Part shown: positions 1-7,563 of the stretch, one piece after another
Position numbering within the stretch: the first letter of the stretch is position 1
Layout: each line of letters starts with the position of its first letter
Origin: Kitasatospora sp. NBC_01246
GTDB lineage: Bacteria > Actinomycetota > Actinomycetes > Streptomycetales > Streptomycetaceae
Length of the DNA stretch: 64,000 nt
Direction of reading: 5' to 3'
Assembly: GCF_036226505.1 (NCBI RefSeq)
Contig: NZ_CP108484.1
Span: 6,820,001 to 6,884,000 of the forward strand
Made by a program: the position numbers and the translations under genes
Notes under the pieces: model-generated
Seen by the model: the letters and a program-made list of their open reading frames with translations, nothing else
Database searches by the model: none
What the model was told of the DNA's origin: nothing

Positions 1-268
1 TCTCCAGCCAGCGGTGCAGGCGCTCCACCGCCGGGCCGGACTCGGCGGTGATAGACGCCAGGCTGTCGTGCGCCTGGTCGAGCCAGCGCTGGGTGACGGC
101 CTCGCGCAGCGCCGCCTTGCTGGGGAAGTGGCGGTAGACGCTGCCGTGGCTGACGCCGAGGGTGCGGGCGACGTCCACCACGGTGGCCTTGGCGGGGCCG
201 AACCGCCGGAGGACCTCCTCCGTTGCGCCCAGGATCTGCTCGGGAGTGAGTGCGCTGTCCGTGGTCAC
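1..268 (-). CDS. TetR/AcrR family regulator, N-terminal part (cut by window edge)
   Basis: Only the first 89 codons are present. The start is a GTG, and the protein opens VTTDSALTPEQ. Residues about 10-55 form a typical TetR DNA-binding domain: a helix ending EVLRRFG, then the helix-turn-helix DVARTLGVSHGSVYRHFPSK with the canonical YRHFPSK end. The ligand-binding domain lies outside the window, so the effector cannot be guessed. The gene follows the aldo/keto reductase gene on the same strand with a 123-bp gap, so it may be the second gene of that unit and regulate it through the dyad in front of the reductase. That link is inference. Confidence 0.85.
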   Translation of the reverse strand, partial: MTTDSALTPEQILGATEEVLRRFGPAKATVVDVARTLGVSHGSVYRHFPSKAALREAVTQRWLDQAHDSLASITAESGPAVERLHRWLE

Positions 269-391
269 GGGGAGGTACGTCCTAACGGGGTGGTGCGTCC
301 GTCGCCGGGGCGGCGGACGGTGCTGCGGCTGACGGGCGGGCCGGGGCGGGGCCCCGCCCCGGCCGCGAACCGGCGACCGCCGGGGTGCCGG

Positions 392-1405
392 TCAGTGCTC
401 GCTGTCGAGGTGGGCCATCTGAGCGGCAGCGTACCTGTCCCCGGCGGCGGACCCGGCGGGGACGGCGGCCTCGATGGCGGCGAGGTCGGCCGGAGTGAGG
501 GCGACGTCCAGCGCGCCGAGGGCCTCGGCGAGCCGGTCGCGACGGCGGGCGCCGACCAGCGGCACGATGTCCTCGCCGCGCGAGGCGACCCAGGCGATCG
601 CGACCTGGGCGACGCTCGCGCCCCGCTGCTCGGCGACCGCGCGCAGCGCCTCGACCAGGTCGAGGTTGTGGGCCAGGTTGTCGCCCTGGAAGCGGGGGCT
701 GTGGCCGCGGAAGTCCGAGCCGGCCAGCGCGCGCCCGTTGTCCCAGTGCCCGCTGAGCAGCCCGCGCGAAAGCACGCCGTACGCGGTGACGCCGATGCCC
801 AGCTCGCGGGCGGTGGGCAGGATCTCGGCCTCGATGGACCGCGAGAGCAGTGAGTACTCGATCTGCAGGTCGCTGATCGGGTGCACGGCGGCGGCCCGGC
901 GCAGCGAGTCGGCGCCGACCTCGGACAGGCCGATGTGGCGGACGTGACCGGCCTTGACGAGGTCGGCGATCGCGCCGACCGTCTCCTCGATCGGAACGCT
1001 CGGGTCCAGCCGGGCCGGGCGGTAGACGTCGACGTAGTCGGTCCGCAGCCGGCGCAGCGTGTAGGCGAGGGCGGTCTTGGTGGCGGCCGGGCTCGCGTCG
1101 TAGCCGAGCCACTGGCCGTCCGGGGCGCGCTGGGCGCCGAACTTCACGCTGATCTGCACACTCGCGCGGTCCCGGCCGCGCAGCGCGTCGTGGATCAGCA
1201 GTTCGTTGTGGCCCATGCCGTAGAAGTCGCCGGTGTCGAGCAGGGTGATGCCCGCGTCGAGTGCGGCGTGCACGGTCGCGATGCTCTCGGCCTCGTCGGC
1301 CGGGCCGTAGAGGTCGGACATGCCCATGCAGCCGAGGCCGAGGGCGGAGGTGGTGGGGCCGGTGGCGCCGAGCGGGCGCTGCGGGATCCGGGAGGTCGTG
1401 GTCAC
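392..1405 (-). CDS. Aldo/keto reductase with altered catalytic tetrad
   Basis: 337 residues, the usual AKR length, with a GTG start preceded by CCGGAG. The family folds as a TIM barrel and reduces carbonyls with NADPH. The N-terminal signature GLGCMGMS and the catalytic Asp57 (LLDTGD), Tyr62 (FYGMG) and Lys88 (SVKFG) are all visible. The fourth catalytic residue, normally a His at the end of the YVDVY strand, is replaced: the sequence reads YVDVYRPARLDP. From memory this PAR variant occurs in a subgroup of actinobacterial YakC/AKR13-like proteins, so it may be a real subfamily rather than a dead enzyme. The C-terminal VGARRRDRLAEAL matches the NADP-binding end. Substrate unknown. Confidence 0.9.
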   Translation of the reverse strand: MTTTSRIPQRPLGATGPTTSALGLGCMGMSDLYGPADEAESIATVHAALDAGITLLDTGDFYGMGHNELLIHDALRGRDRASVQISVKFGAQRAPDGQWLGYDASPAATKTALAYTLRRLRTDYVDVYRPARLDPSVPIEETVGAIADLVKAGHVRHIGLSEVGADSLRRAAAVHPISDLQIEYSLLSRSIEAEILPTARELGIGVTAYGVLSRGLLSGHWDNGRALAGSDFRGHSPRFQGDNLAHNLDLVEALRAVAEQRGASVAQVAIAWVASRGEDIVPLVGARRRDRLAEALGALDVALTPADLAAIEAAVPAGSAAGDRYAAAQMAHLDSEH

Positions 1406-1474
1406 GGGGTGCTCCGGCGGGGTGAGGGGGTGGAGGGTCCGGCGGCCGCGCGGGGCGCGGGCCTGCCGGGTTCC

Positions 1475-1503
1475 ACTATGGCACCTCGACTGACAGATTT
1501 CAA
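1475..1503 (-). promoter_or_regulatory. Sigma-70-type promoter of the aldo/keto reductase gene
   Basis: Reading the minus strand, TTGAAA (-35) and CATAGT (-10) are separated by exactly 17 bp, about 70 bp upstream of the GTG start. The match to consensus is good for this GC-rich background. The -35 box lies inside the neighbouring dyad. Confidence 0.55.
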
Positions 1504-1513
1504 AGTTTGTCAG
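1490..1513. promoter_or_regulatory. Imperfect dyad, probable TetR-type operator
   Basis: CTGACAGATTTC faces AAAGTTTGTCAG: 9 of 12 positions are symmetric and the outer six are perfect (CTGACA/TGTCAG). It covers the -35 box, where a TetR repressor could block transcription. The partial TetR gene downstream is the obvious candidate, but this is inference. Confidence 0.45.
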
Positions 1514-1604
1514 CCGTCATCTGTCAGTCGTCAGCTGTCACCTGTTGCCTGTCACCTGTTGCCTGTCACCTGTCAGTCGTCACCTGTCATTCGTCAGTCG
1601 CTCA
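1507..1604. repeat. Seven tandem 14-bp units carrying a GTCA core
   Basis: Seven consecutive 14-bp units start at 1507, 1521, 1535, 1549, 1563, 1577 and 1591. Units 3 and 4 are identical (CTGTCACCTGTTGC). Every unit has GTCA at its positions 3-6, in the context TTGTCA, CTGTCA or TCGTCA. The first unit is one arm of the TetR-like dyad; the last covers the stop codon of the acetyltransferase gene. The stretch is clearly less GC-rich than its surroundings. Confidence 0.8.
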
Positions 1605-1896
1605 CCCGGCTGCGGTTCTCGTAGGCCAGATCCGTGTACGCGGGGTGGCGCAGCATCCAGCCCTTGATGAACGGGCAGGTCGCCAGTACCGCCAGGCCCC
1701 GTTCGCGTGCGTCGTCCAGCGCGGCCCGGGCCAGCGCGCTGCCGACCCCCTGCCCCTCGAACGCCGGCTCGACCACGGTGTGCGGGTAGACCACCAGCCG
1801 GTCGCTGCGGATGTACTCGGCGAAGCCCGCCGGGGCGCCGTCCACCCGGGCCTCGAAGCGGTTCTCGGCTTCGGCGTCGTGCACGGTGACGGTCAT
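1594..1896 (-). CDS. Small GNAT-family N-acetyltransferase, YjdJ-like
   Basis: 100 residues, the normal size of the short single-domain GCN5-related acetyltransferases of the YjdJ type (Acetyltransf_CG). GAGGAG lies 8 bp before the ATG. The strand EYIRSDRLVVYPHTVV leads into the acetyl-CoA loop EGQGVGSALARAALD, followed by CPFIKGWMLRHPAY near the C-terminus, which is characteristic of this group. The acceptor is unknown. The end of the gene runs into the 14-bp repeat array, so its last few residues (ENRSRVSD) are encoded by repeat units. Confidence 0.88.
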   Translation of the reverse strand: MTVTVHDAEAENRFEARVDGAPAGFAEYIRSDRLVVYPHTVVEPAFEGQGVGSALARAALDDARERGLAVLATCPFIKGWMLRHPAYTDLAYENRSRVSD

Positions 1897-2614
1897 CGAA
1901 GGCTCCTCGCGGTAGGTCGCGGGGCCGGGGCCGGCCCCGGTCCATCATCGAGTTCCGGCGGCCGCACCGCCCGTCGGTCGGCCGGGTGTTGCCGCGGCCG
2001 CGCCGTCTCCGCGCCGGACGGCCTCGCCGTCCGGTGGACCGCGGGTCGCCCCCGGCTAGGGGCAACCGGGCGCCCGGGCAACGCACTTGGGCCGGTGCCG
2101 GGTCGCCCGGGCCGGTCCCGGGCGCGCCGCCCCGGTGCTCTCGCCCGGTCACCTCCGCCGCGACGTCCACCCGGCCGACGGGCCGCACCACGAGTGCCTC
2201 CGCCGCCGCCGCGTATCGCGACGGACGGCCGCGCCGACGGCCCGCTTCCTCGTACCGGGCGCTGAGCCGGGGTCACCCATCCGGCGTGGAAAACCCGCGC
2301 CTTGGGCGTTTGGGCTGCCGAACCCGGGCGCCGGGTCCATGGTGGAGATGGGCGCGATCCGGCGACCGCGCTCGCGCGCCGATCCAGGCCCGCGCGCCGT
2401 GCGCCCGCCGCCGTTCTCCGACGGGTGCCCGAGGCAGGGCCCGGCCCTCCGGCGCGCTGGGAGCAGGGCCACCTCGCAGGAAGCCGAACGGTTCTTCTAG
2501 GCTCACATCTCGGCTTCCCCGTGGTGGTGCCGTTGCTGCGCCCGCCGCATCGAAGCCGCCGTCCACGGGGGCTCCGGGCCGACCGGGGCCTCCGGATCGA
2601 GCGAGGAGGACGCA
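1897..2614. other. 718-bp stretch without a supported gene
   Basis: Open frames here lack the strong third-position G/C bias of real genes (codons such as CTA, GTT and CAT are frequent), so I call none. It holds a 16-bp GC palindrome (1925-1940), the upstream region of the acetyltransferase gene, and a weak TAGGCT -10-like box at 2498-2503 that could serve the plus-strand genes downstream. Confidence 0.5.
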
Positions 2615-2785
2615 ATGCCAAGCATGCCGCCCAGCCGTTCCACCGCACTTGGGCCAGACGGGCCGACCTGGCAGGTCGTACGCCGGGCCGGGGCCGCGCG
2701 CCCCGGCTGGTCCGGGCACCCGGGCTGGTCCGGTCGGCCGGTCCGGCCGCTGAATACCGGCGGCGGCCGCGGAGGCGAGCGTTGA
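2615..2785 (+). CDS. Small ORF (56 aa) translationally joined to the M20 peptidase gene
   Basis: I do not recognise this product. The ATG follows an excellent ribosome site (GAGGAGGA, 4 bp gap). The 56-residue product, starting MPSMPPSRSTALGPDG, is rich in Pro, Gly, Arg and Trp with no signal peptide or membrane segment. Its TGA stop overlaps the TTG that opens the next gene (TTGA), the arrangement expected for translational coupling. It could be a real small protein or a leader ORF that feeds ribosomes to the TTG start. Codon bias is moderate, so a chance ORF is not excluded. Confidence 0.4.
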   Translation: MPSMPPSRSTALGPDGPTWQVVRRAGAARPGWSGHPGWSGRPVRPLNTGGGRGGER

Positions 2786-4320
2786 GTCCTCAAGCCGTCC
2801 GGCCGCCCGCCGCGTCGACCGTGACCACCGCGGCCGCCGGCCCCTCCTCGGCCACCGTCGCCCCTGTGACTCTCGCCACAGCCACAGCCACAGCCACAGC
2901 CACCGCCGCAGCCACGGCCCCAGGTAAAACCACAACCACACCCAAGGCCGCGGCCGTGGCTGCGGCGGTACAGGCGGTGCGGTCCGCGCCGGCGCCGGCC
3001 GCGACACCGGTCGCGACACCGGCCGCGACGCCGCCCCGGCCCGAGCCCGCCCCGCCGGCCCGCCCCACCGCCTCCGCCCAGGCGTCGCCCGTGGAGCCGC
3101 CCACCCCTCCGGCCGCCGACGGTGATCCCCACGCCGGCCTGACCGCCGCCCTCCCCGGACTGCCCCAGGCCCTCGGCTCCCGCGCCCGTACGCTGGCCGG
3201 AGCCGTCCGACGCCGCTGCGCGGACCTCGCCCGTATCGAGTCGCCCAGTGGCGACGCGCCTCGACTCGACGCCCTCGCCGAGGAGTTGGCCGCCGGATTC
3301 CGCGCGACCGGCGCCACCGCCCACCGCGAGCCCGGCCCCGCCGGTGATCACCTGGTGCTCCAGTGGGACGGCCAGGACGAGAGCCTGCCGCACCTCCTCG
3401 TGGTCGGCCACCACGACACCGTCTGGCCGGCCGGGATCCTGAACGACTGGCCGGTGACCGAGCAGGACGGCACCCTCAGCGGCCCCGGCGTCGTCGACAT
3501 GAAGGGCGGACTCGCCGTCCTGGAGGGCGCGTTCGCCCTGCTGGCCGACCTCGGTCAGCGCCCGCACCGCACCGTCCGGCTGGTCGTGGTCTCGGACGAG
3601 GAGGTCGGCAGCCCGGACGGCAGGCGCCTGGTCGAGCGCCAACTGCGCGGCGCGGCGGCCGTCCTGGGGCTCGAACCGCCGCACCCGGACGGCCGGCTCA
3701 AGACCGCCCGCCGGGGCAGCACCCGGGTGCGGCTCACCGTCACCGGGCGGGAGGCGCACGCCGGCAACGACGCCGGCGAGGGGGTCTCCGCGGTGGACGA
3801 GCTGGTCGACCAGCTGGTCGCGGTCCGTGACCTCGCCCGCCGGCCCGGTACCGAGCTCAACGCCGGGCGGATCAGCGGCGGTACCCGCGCCAACGTGGTC
3901 GCCGGCCGGGCCGAGGCCGAGCTGGGTCTGCGCTTCTCCACCGGTGAGGCGCAGCGCCGCACGCTCGACAGCCTCGCCCGGCTCACCGCGCTGCGGCCCG
4001 GGGCCCGGGTGCGGACGGAGGTCCTGTCCAGCCGGCCGGCCTGGCCGGAGCGCACCGCCAACCCGCTGCTGCGGCACGTCCGGTCGCTCGCGGCGGTGCT
4101 CGGGCAGCAGCTGGACGGCGGCCCGGCCGGCGGCGCCGGTGACACCAACCTGCCGGGCTCGCGCGGCCTGCCGACGCTGGACGGCTTCGGCGCGGTCGGG
4201 GCCGGGGCGCACGCCCGGCACGAGCACATCCGGATCGATCAGCTGGCGCCCCGGATCGCGCTGCTGGCGGCGCTCCTCGCCGTACCGCTGCCGCGCCTGC
4301 GGGACCGGTCGGAGGGGTGA
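2782..4320 (+). CDS. M20-family metallopeptidase, carboxypeptidase G2-like, with long low-complexity N-terminus
   Basis: The catalytic region has all M20 zinc-peptidase marks: VVGHHDTVW (first metal His and its Asp), GPGVVDMKGG (bridging Asp), SDEEVGS (catalytic Glu and metal Glu), a dimerisation segment with GREAHAGN, and a final metal His in GAHARHEHIRI. The order and spacing are those of glutamate carboxypeptidase (CPG2)-type enzymes, which cleave C-terminal glutamate or similar amides. The roughly 120 residues before the enzyme are Ala/Thr/Pro-rich, partly from hexamer repeats, with no clear signal peptide. The TTG at 2782 is chosen because it overlaps the preceding small ORF's stop; GTG codons at 2821 and 2866 are alternatives. 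About 500 bp ahead of the paa operon. Confidence 0.85.
   Translation: MSPQAVRPPAASTVTTAAAGPSSATVAPVTLATATATATATAAATAPGKTTTTPKAAAVAAAVQAVRSAPAPAATPVATPAATPPRPEPAPPARPTASAQASPVEPPTPPAADGDPHAGLTAALPGLPQALGSRARTLAGAVRRRCADLARIESPSGDAPRLDALAEELAAGFRATGATAHREPGPAGDHLVLQWDGQDESLPHLLVVGHHDTVWPAGILNDWPVTEQDGTLSGPGVVDMKGGLAVLEGAFALLADLGQRPHRTVRLVVVSDEEVGSPDGRRLVERQLRGAAAVLGLEPPHPDGRLKTARRGSTRVRLTVTGREAHAGNDAGEGVSAVDELVDQLVAVRDLARRPGTELNAGRISGGTRANVVAGRAEAELGLRFSTGEAQRRTLDSLARLTALRPGARVRTEVLSSRPAWPERTANPLLRHVRSLAAVLGQQLDGGPAGGAGDTNLPGSRGLPTLDGFGAVGAGAHARHEHIRIDQLAPRIALLAALLAVPLPRLRDRSEG
2875..2916 (+). repeat. Hexamer repeat (GCCACA) inside the M20 gene
   Basis: Four perfect GCCACA units are followed by GCCACC, GCCGCA and GCCACG. 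They encode an Ala-Thr run in the low-complexity N-terminal region. Such runs are prone to slippage. Confidence 0.9.
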
Positions 4321-4603
4321 GCGCGCCCCCGTCGCGGTAGCGGCGGGCCGGGCCGGGTGGGCCCGTCGTCCGACCCCGGACGGCGGGCCCACCGCCGTGC
4401 GGCCGGTTGCGGTGAGCGGCTCCCGCGCCGGGGCCGCGGTGACGCGCCGCGACGGACGGGTCGCTGCCCAGCGGGGCCCGGCGAGGCCATAGCGGGGCCC
4501 CGGTGAGGCCCCCGGGGAGACGGCGGCCGCCACCCGCACCCCCGCCCGGGGCGGTCCCCGGCGCGGGAGCGAGCCCCGGCGGACCCCGGGCGGCCCGGTT
4601 CCC

Positions 4604-4633
4604 TTGTCAGGGCGCCGCCTCACCGCGCACAAT
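4604..4633 (+). promoter_or_regulatory. Promoter of the paa operon
   Basis: TTGTCA (-35) and CACAAT (-10) are separated by 18 bp, roughly 185 bp before paaA. The palindromic operator starts 3 bp after the -10 box. Confidence 0.5.
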
Positions 4634-4636
4634 GGT

Positions 4637-4658
4637 ACCGACCGAACGGTCAGTCGGT
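4637..4658. promoter_or_regulatory. PaaR/TetR-type operator in front of paaA
   Basis: A 22-bp palindrome with core GACCGAACGGTC and flanks ACC..GGT. By my alignment it agrees at 13 of 16 fixed positions with the consensus reported for Corynebacterium glutamicum PaaR (ACTNACCGNNCG and its mirror half). Its place directly after the -10 box suits repression relieved by phenylacetyl-CoA. The consensus is quoted from memory. Confidence 0.55.
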
Positions 4659-4818
4659 TGCCGTGAGGGCGGCGGCCGAGCCCGGCACACCGCGCTGCCG
4701 GTGGCCGGTGCACGGGGCGCCGGTGCGGGGACGCGAGCGGATCGCGCCCGGGCACCGGCCACCGGGGCACCGGCCGCCGGGCGCGGACCGCAGGGACAGG
4801 ACGCGAGAGGGGCGAGTG

Positions 4819-5874
4819 GTGACAACAGAGGTGGCCGAACGGGCCTCCGCGCAGACGCAGGAGGAGCGGTTCGAGGCGGTCGTCGCCGCCGAGCAGCGGA
4901 TCGAACCCCGGGACTGGATGCCCGACGCCTACCGGGCCACCCTGATCCGCCAGATCGCCCAGCACGCCCACTCCGAGATCATCGGCATGCAGCCCGAGGG
5001 CAACTGGCTCACCCGTGCCCCGTCGCTGCGCCGCAAGGCGATCCTGCTCGCCAAGGCCCAGGACGAGGCCGGCCACGGGCTCTACCTCTACGCCGCCGCC
5101 GAGACCCTCGGCGTGGACCGGGCGGAGCTGACCGAGAAGCTGATCTCCGGCCGCCAGAAGTACTCCTCGATCTTCAACTACCCGACCCTCACCTTCGCCG
5201 ACGTCGGTGTGATCGGCTGGCTGGTCGACGGCGCCGCGATCTGCAACCAGGTACCGCTCTGCCGCTGCAGCTACGGCCCGTACGCGCGCGCGATGGTCCG
5301 GATCTGCAAGGAGGAGTCCTTCCACCAGCGCCAGGGCTACGAACTGCTGATGACGCTGATGCGCGGCACCGACGCCCAGCGGCGGATGGTCCAGGACGCG
5401 GTGGACCGCTGGTGGTGGCCGTCCCTGATGATGTTCGGTCCCTCCGACGCGGAGTCGCCGAACACCGCCCGCTCGATGGGCTGGCGGATCAAGCGCCACA
5501 CCAACGACGAGCTGCGGCAGCGCTTCGTCGACATGACCGTCCCGCAGGCGGACCACCTCGGGGTCACGCTGCCCGACCCGGCGCTGCGCTGGAACGAGGA
5601 CCGGGGCTGCTGGGACTTCGGCGAGCCGGACTGGTCCGAGCTGACCAGGGTCATCCAGGGCCAGGGCCCGTGCAACGCCCAGCGGGTGGACCGCCGCCGC
5701 GCGGCCCACGAGGACGGCGCCTGGGTCCGCGAGGCGGCCACCGCCTACGCGCGCAAGCGCCGGGCGGAGAGCCGCCCGACCGCCCCGGCCGCCACCGCCC
5801 CGGCCGCCACCGCCCCGGCCCCGACGGCCGGACCCGAAGCGCCGAGCGCGCAGAGCGAGGAGAACGGAAAGTGA
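4819..5874 (+). CDS. paaA: 1,2-phenylacetyl-CoA epoxidase, catalytic subunit PaaA
   Basis: PaaA is the di-iron subunit of the ring 1,2-epoxidase that opens aerobic phenylacetate degradation in the cytoplasm. The ferritin-like ligands are visible: Glu53 (HSE), the pair Glu83/His86 (QDEAGH), and Glu166/His169 (EESFH). The conserved segments NYPTLTFADVGVIGW and RRMVQDAVDRWWWPSLMMFGP are typical. At 351 residues it is somewhat longer than usual because of an Ala/Pro/Thr tail (TAPAATAPAATAPAP). Of the two adjacent GTG codons I choose the second, because AGGGG lies 6 bp before it. First gene of paaABCDE; its stop overlaps the paaB start by 4 bp (GTGA). Confidence 0.96.
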   Translation: MTTEVAERASAQTQEERFEAVVAAEQRIEPRDWMPDAYRATLIRQIAQHAHSEIIGMQPEGNWLTRAPSLRRKAILLAKAQDEAGHGLYLYAAAETLGVDRAELTEKLISGRQKYSSIFNYPTLTFADVGVIGWLVDGAAICNQVPLCRCSYGPYARAMVRICKEESFHQRQGYELLMTLMRGTDAQRRMVQDAVDRWWWPSLMMFGPSDAESPNTARSMGWRIKRHTNDELRQRFVDMTVPQADHLGVTLPDPALRWNEDRGCWDFGEPDWSELTRVIQGQGPCNAQRVDRRRAAHEDGAWVREAATAYARKRRAESRPTAPAATAPAATAPAPTAGPEAPSAQSEENGK

Positions 5875-6164
5875 CCGAGTCCAAGGCCGGCTGGCCGCTC
5901 TACGAGGTGTTCGTGCGCCCCCGGCGCGGACTGAACCACGTCCACGTCGGCTCGCTGCACGCGGCCGACGACCGGATGGCGCTGCTCGCCGCCCGTGACC
6001 TCTACACCCGGCGCAACGAGGGCGTCAGCCTCTGGGTGGTCCCCTCCGCCGCGATCACCGCCTCGACCCCGGACGAGCGCGACCCCTTCTTCGCCCCCAG
6101 CGGCGACAAGGTGTACCGCCACCCGACCTTCTACGACATCCCCGAGGATGTCCCGCACATCTGA
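5871..6164 (+). CDS. paaB: 1,2-phenylacetyl-CoA epoxidase subunit PaaB
   Basis: 97 residues, the normal PaaB size. The sequence WPLYEVFVRPRRGLNHVHVGSLHA followed by DLYTRRNEGVSLWVVPS is diagnostic. PaaB is a small structural subunit bridging PaaAC dimers. The GTG start overlaps the paaA stop, indicating translational coupling. Confidence 0.96.
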   Translation: MTESKAGWPLYEVFVRPRRGLNHVHVGSLHAADDRMALLAARDLYTRRNEGVSLWVVPSAAITASTPDERDPFFAPSGDKVYRHPTFYDIPEDVPHI

Positions 6165-6181
6165 CGGGGAGCAGCACGACC

Positions 6182-7063
6182 ATGACAGACGACCACGTCT
6201 ACCTGAGCCTCTCCGAGGCGTCCGACGAGCCCGAGGGCGAAGGCCGCTGGGCGTACGGGACGGGCTTCGCCGACCCGCTGCTCGGGGTGGACACCGCCGT
6301 GCCGCCCGGCCTGGACGGCGCCGACCTCGCCGCGTACTGCCTGATGCTGGGCGACGACGCCCTCGTCCTCGCCCAGCGGCTCACCGAGTGGTGCACCCGG
6401 GCGCCGGAGCTGGAGGAGGAGGTCGCGCTCGCCAACCTGGGCCTCGACCTGCTCGGCCAGGCCCGCCAGCTGCTCACCCGGGCCGGCCAGGCGGACGGCT
6501 CCGGCCGCACCGAGGACGACCTGGCGTACTGGCGCGAGGAGCACGACTTCCGCAACGTCCGGCTGGTCGAGGCGGAGAACGGGGACTTCGCGTTCTCGGT
6601 CGCCCGGCTGCTGGTCTTCGCGACCGCGCGCGGCGCGCTGTACGAGGCGCTGGCTACGCACCGCGACCCCGTGCTGGCGGCGGTCGCCGCCCGGGGCGTC
6701 AAGGAGCTGGCCTACCACCGCGAGTACGCCACCGCCTGGACGCTGCGGCTCGGCGACGGGACGCCGTACTCGGCGCTGCGGATGCAGGCCGGTCTGGACG
6801 CGGTCTGGCCGCTGGTGGAGGAGCTGTTCACGGCGCATCCGGTGGAGCTGCGGGTCGGCGTGGACCCGGCCGGCCTGCGCGAGCCGCTGCTGCGCTCGCT
6901 GGCCGCCGTCCTCGCCGAGGCCGGGCTGACCGTGCCCGAGGTGGCGGGGCTGGCCACGGTCGGCGGCCGGGCCGGGCGGGACGGCGTGCACACCGAGGCG
7001 CTCGGTCCGCTGCTGGCCGAGTTCCAGGTGGTGGCCCGCGCGCACCCGGGGGCGACATGGTGA
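6182..7063 (+). CDS. paaC: 1,2-phenylacetyl-CoA epoxidase subunit PaaC
   Basis: 293 residues with a ferritin-like fold related to PaaA but lacking the di-iron ligands; it is the structural partner of PaaA. Recognised by LGDDALVLAQRLTEWCTRAPELEEEVALANLGLDLLGQAR, EDDLAYWREEHDFRN and KELAYHREYAT (read as separate conserved blocks). ATG start with a GGGGAG ribosome site. Its stop overlaps the paaD start by 7 bp (ATGGTGA). Confidence 0.95.
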   Translation: MTDDHVYLSLSEASDEPEGEGRWAYGTGFADPLLGVDTAVPPGLDGADLAAYCLMLGDDALVLAQRLTEWCTRAPELEEEVALANLGLDLLGQARQLLTRAGQADGSGRTEDDLAYWREEHDFRNVRLVEAENGDFAFSVARLLVFATARGALYEALATHRDPVLAAVAARGVKELAYHREYATAWTLRLGDGTPYSALRMQAGLDAVWPLVEELFTAHPVELRVGVDPAGLREPLLRSLAAVLAEAGLTVPEVAGLATVGGRAGRDGVHTEALGPLLAEFQVVARAHPGATW

Positions 7064-7563
7064 CCACCACGCGCGGCCGGGCCTGGGAGGTCGCGGCGAG
7101 CGTCCCGGATCCGGAGCTGCCCATGCTCACCCTGGCCGACCTCGGGGTGCTGGCCGAGGTGGAGGAGGGCGGTGCGACGGTGACCGCCTGGCTGACCCCG
7201 ACCTACTCCGGGTGCCCGGCCGTCGCGGAGATGGCGGCCGATGTGGACCGCCGCCTGCACGCGGCGGGGTACCCGGACGTCCGGGTGCGGCTGCGGCTGG
7301 ACCCGCCGTGGTCGACGGACCTGATCACCGAGGAGGGCCGCCGCAAGCTCGCCGAGGCGGGCATCGCGCCGCCCGACCGGGCGTCGGCGCACCGGTCGTC
7401 CCCCGGCCTGCTGGCCCTCGGCCCGACCCGCCGTGTGGTGGCCTGCCCGCTCTGCGGCGGCACCGACACCGAGGAGCTGTCCCGCTTCGGCTCGACCGCC
7501 TGCAAGGCGCTGTGGCGCTGCCGGGACTGCCGCGAGCCCTTCGAACGCGTCAAGGAGATCTGA
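7057..7563 (+). CDS. paaD: Phenylacetyl-CoA epoxidase maturation factor PaaD
   Basis: 168 residues. The first half is a MIP18/DUF59-type domain (SVPDPELPMLTLADLGVL; TPTYSGCPAV), the second a small Cys-rich knuckle (ACPLCGGTDTEE...WRCRDCREPF). PaaD is needed for assembly of the iron cofactors of the epoxidase. The start is taken as the ATG inside the paaC end; a GTG is the next codon. Confidence 0.93.
   Translation: MVTTTRGRAWEVAASVPDPELPMLTLADLGVLAEVEEGGATVTAWLTPTYSGCPAVAEMAADVDRRLHAAGYPDVRVRLRLDPPWSTDLITEEGRRKLAEAGIAPPDRASAHRSSPGLLALGPTRRVVACPLCGGTDTEELSRFGSTACKALWRCRDCREPFERVKEI

Larger units (their letters stand above)
4321..4818. other. Intergenic region upstream of the paa operon
   Basis: Nearly 500 bp without a convincing gene. 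Apart from the promoter and operator listed separately, it contains only G/C runs and short GGGGCCCC-type palindromes near 4470-4505 that could help end transcription of the M20 gene. Confidence 0.5.

Noticed and set aside
1507..1604. Possible CRISPR array
   Set aside because: Units are 14 bp and directly contiguous; there are no spacers and no cas genes.
2503..5709. 1068-codon minus-strand open frame
   Set aside because: Antisense shadow of the M20 peptidase and paaA genes; its translation is Arg/Gly/Ala-rich, has no domain, and high-GC antisense frames stay open by chance.
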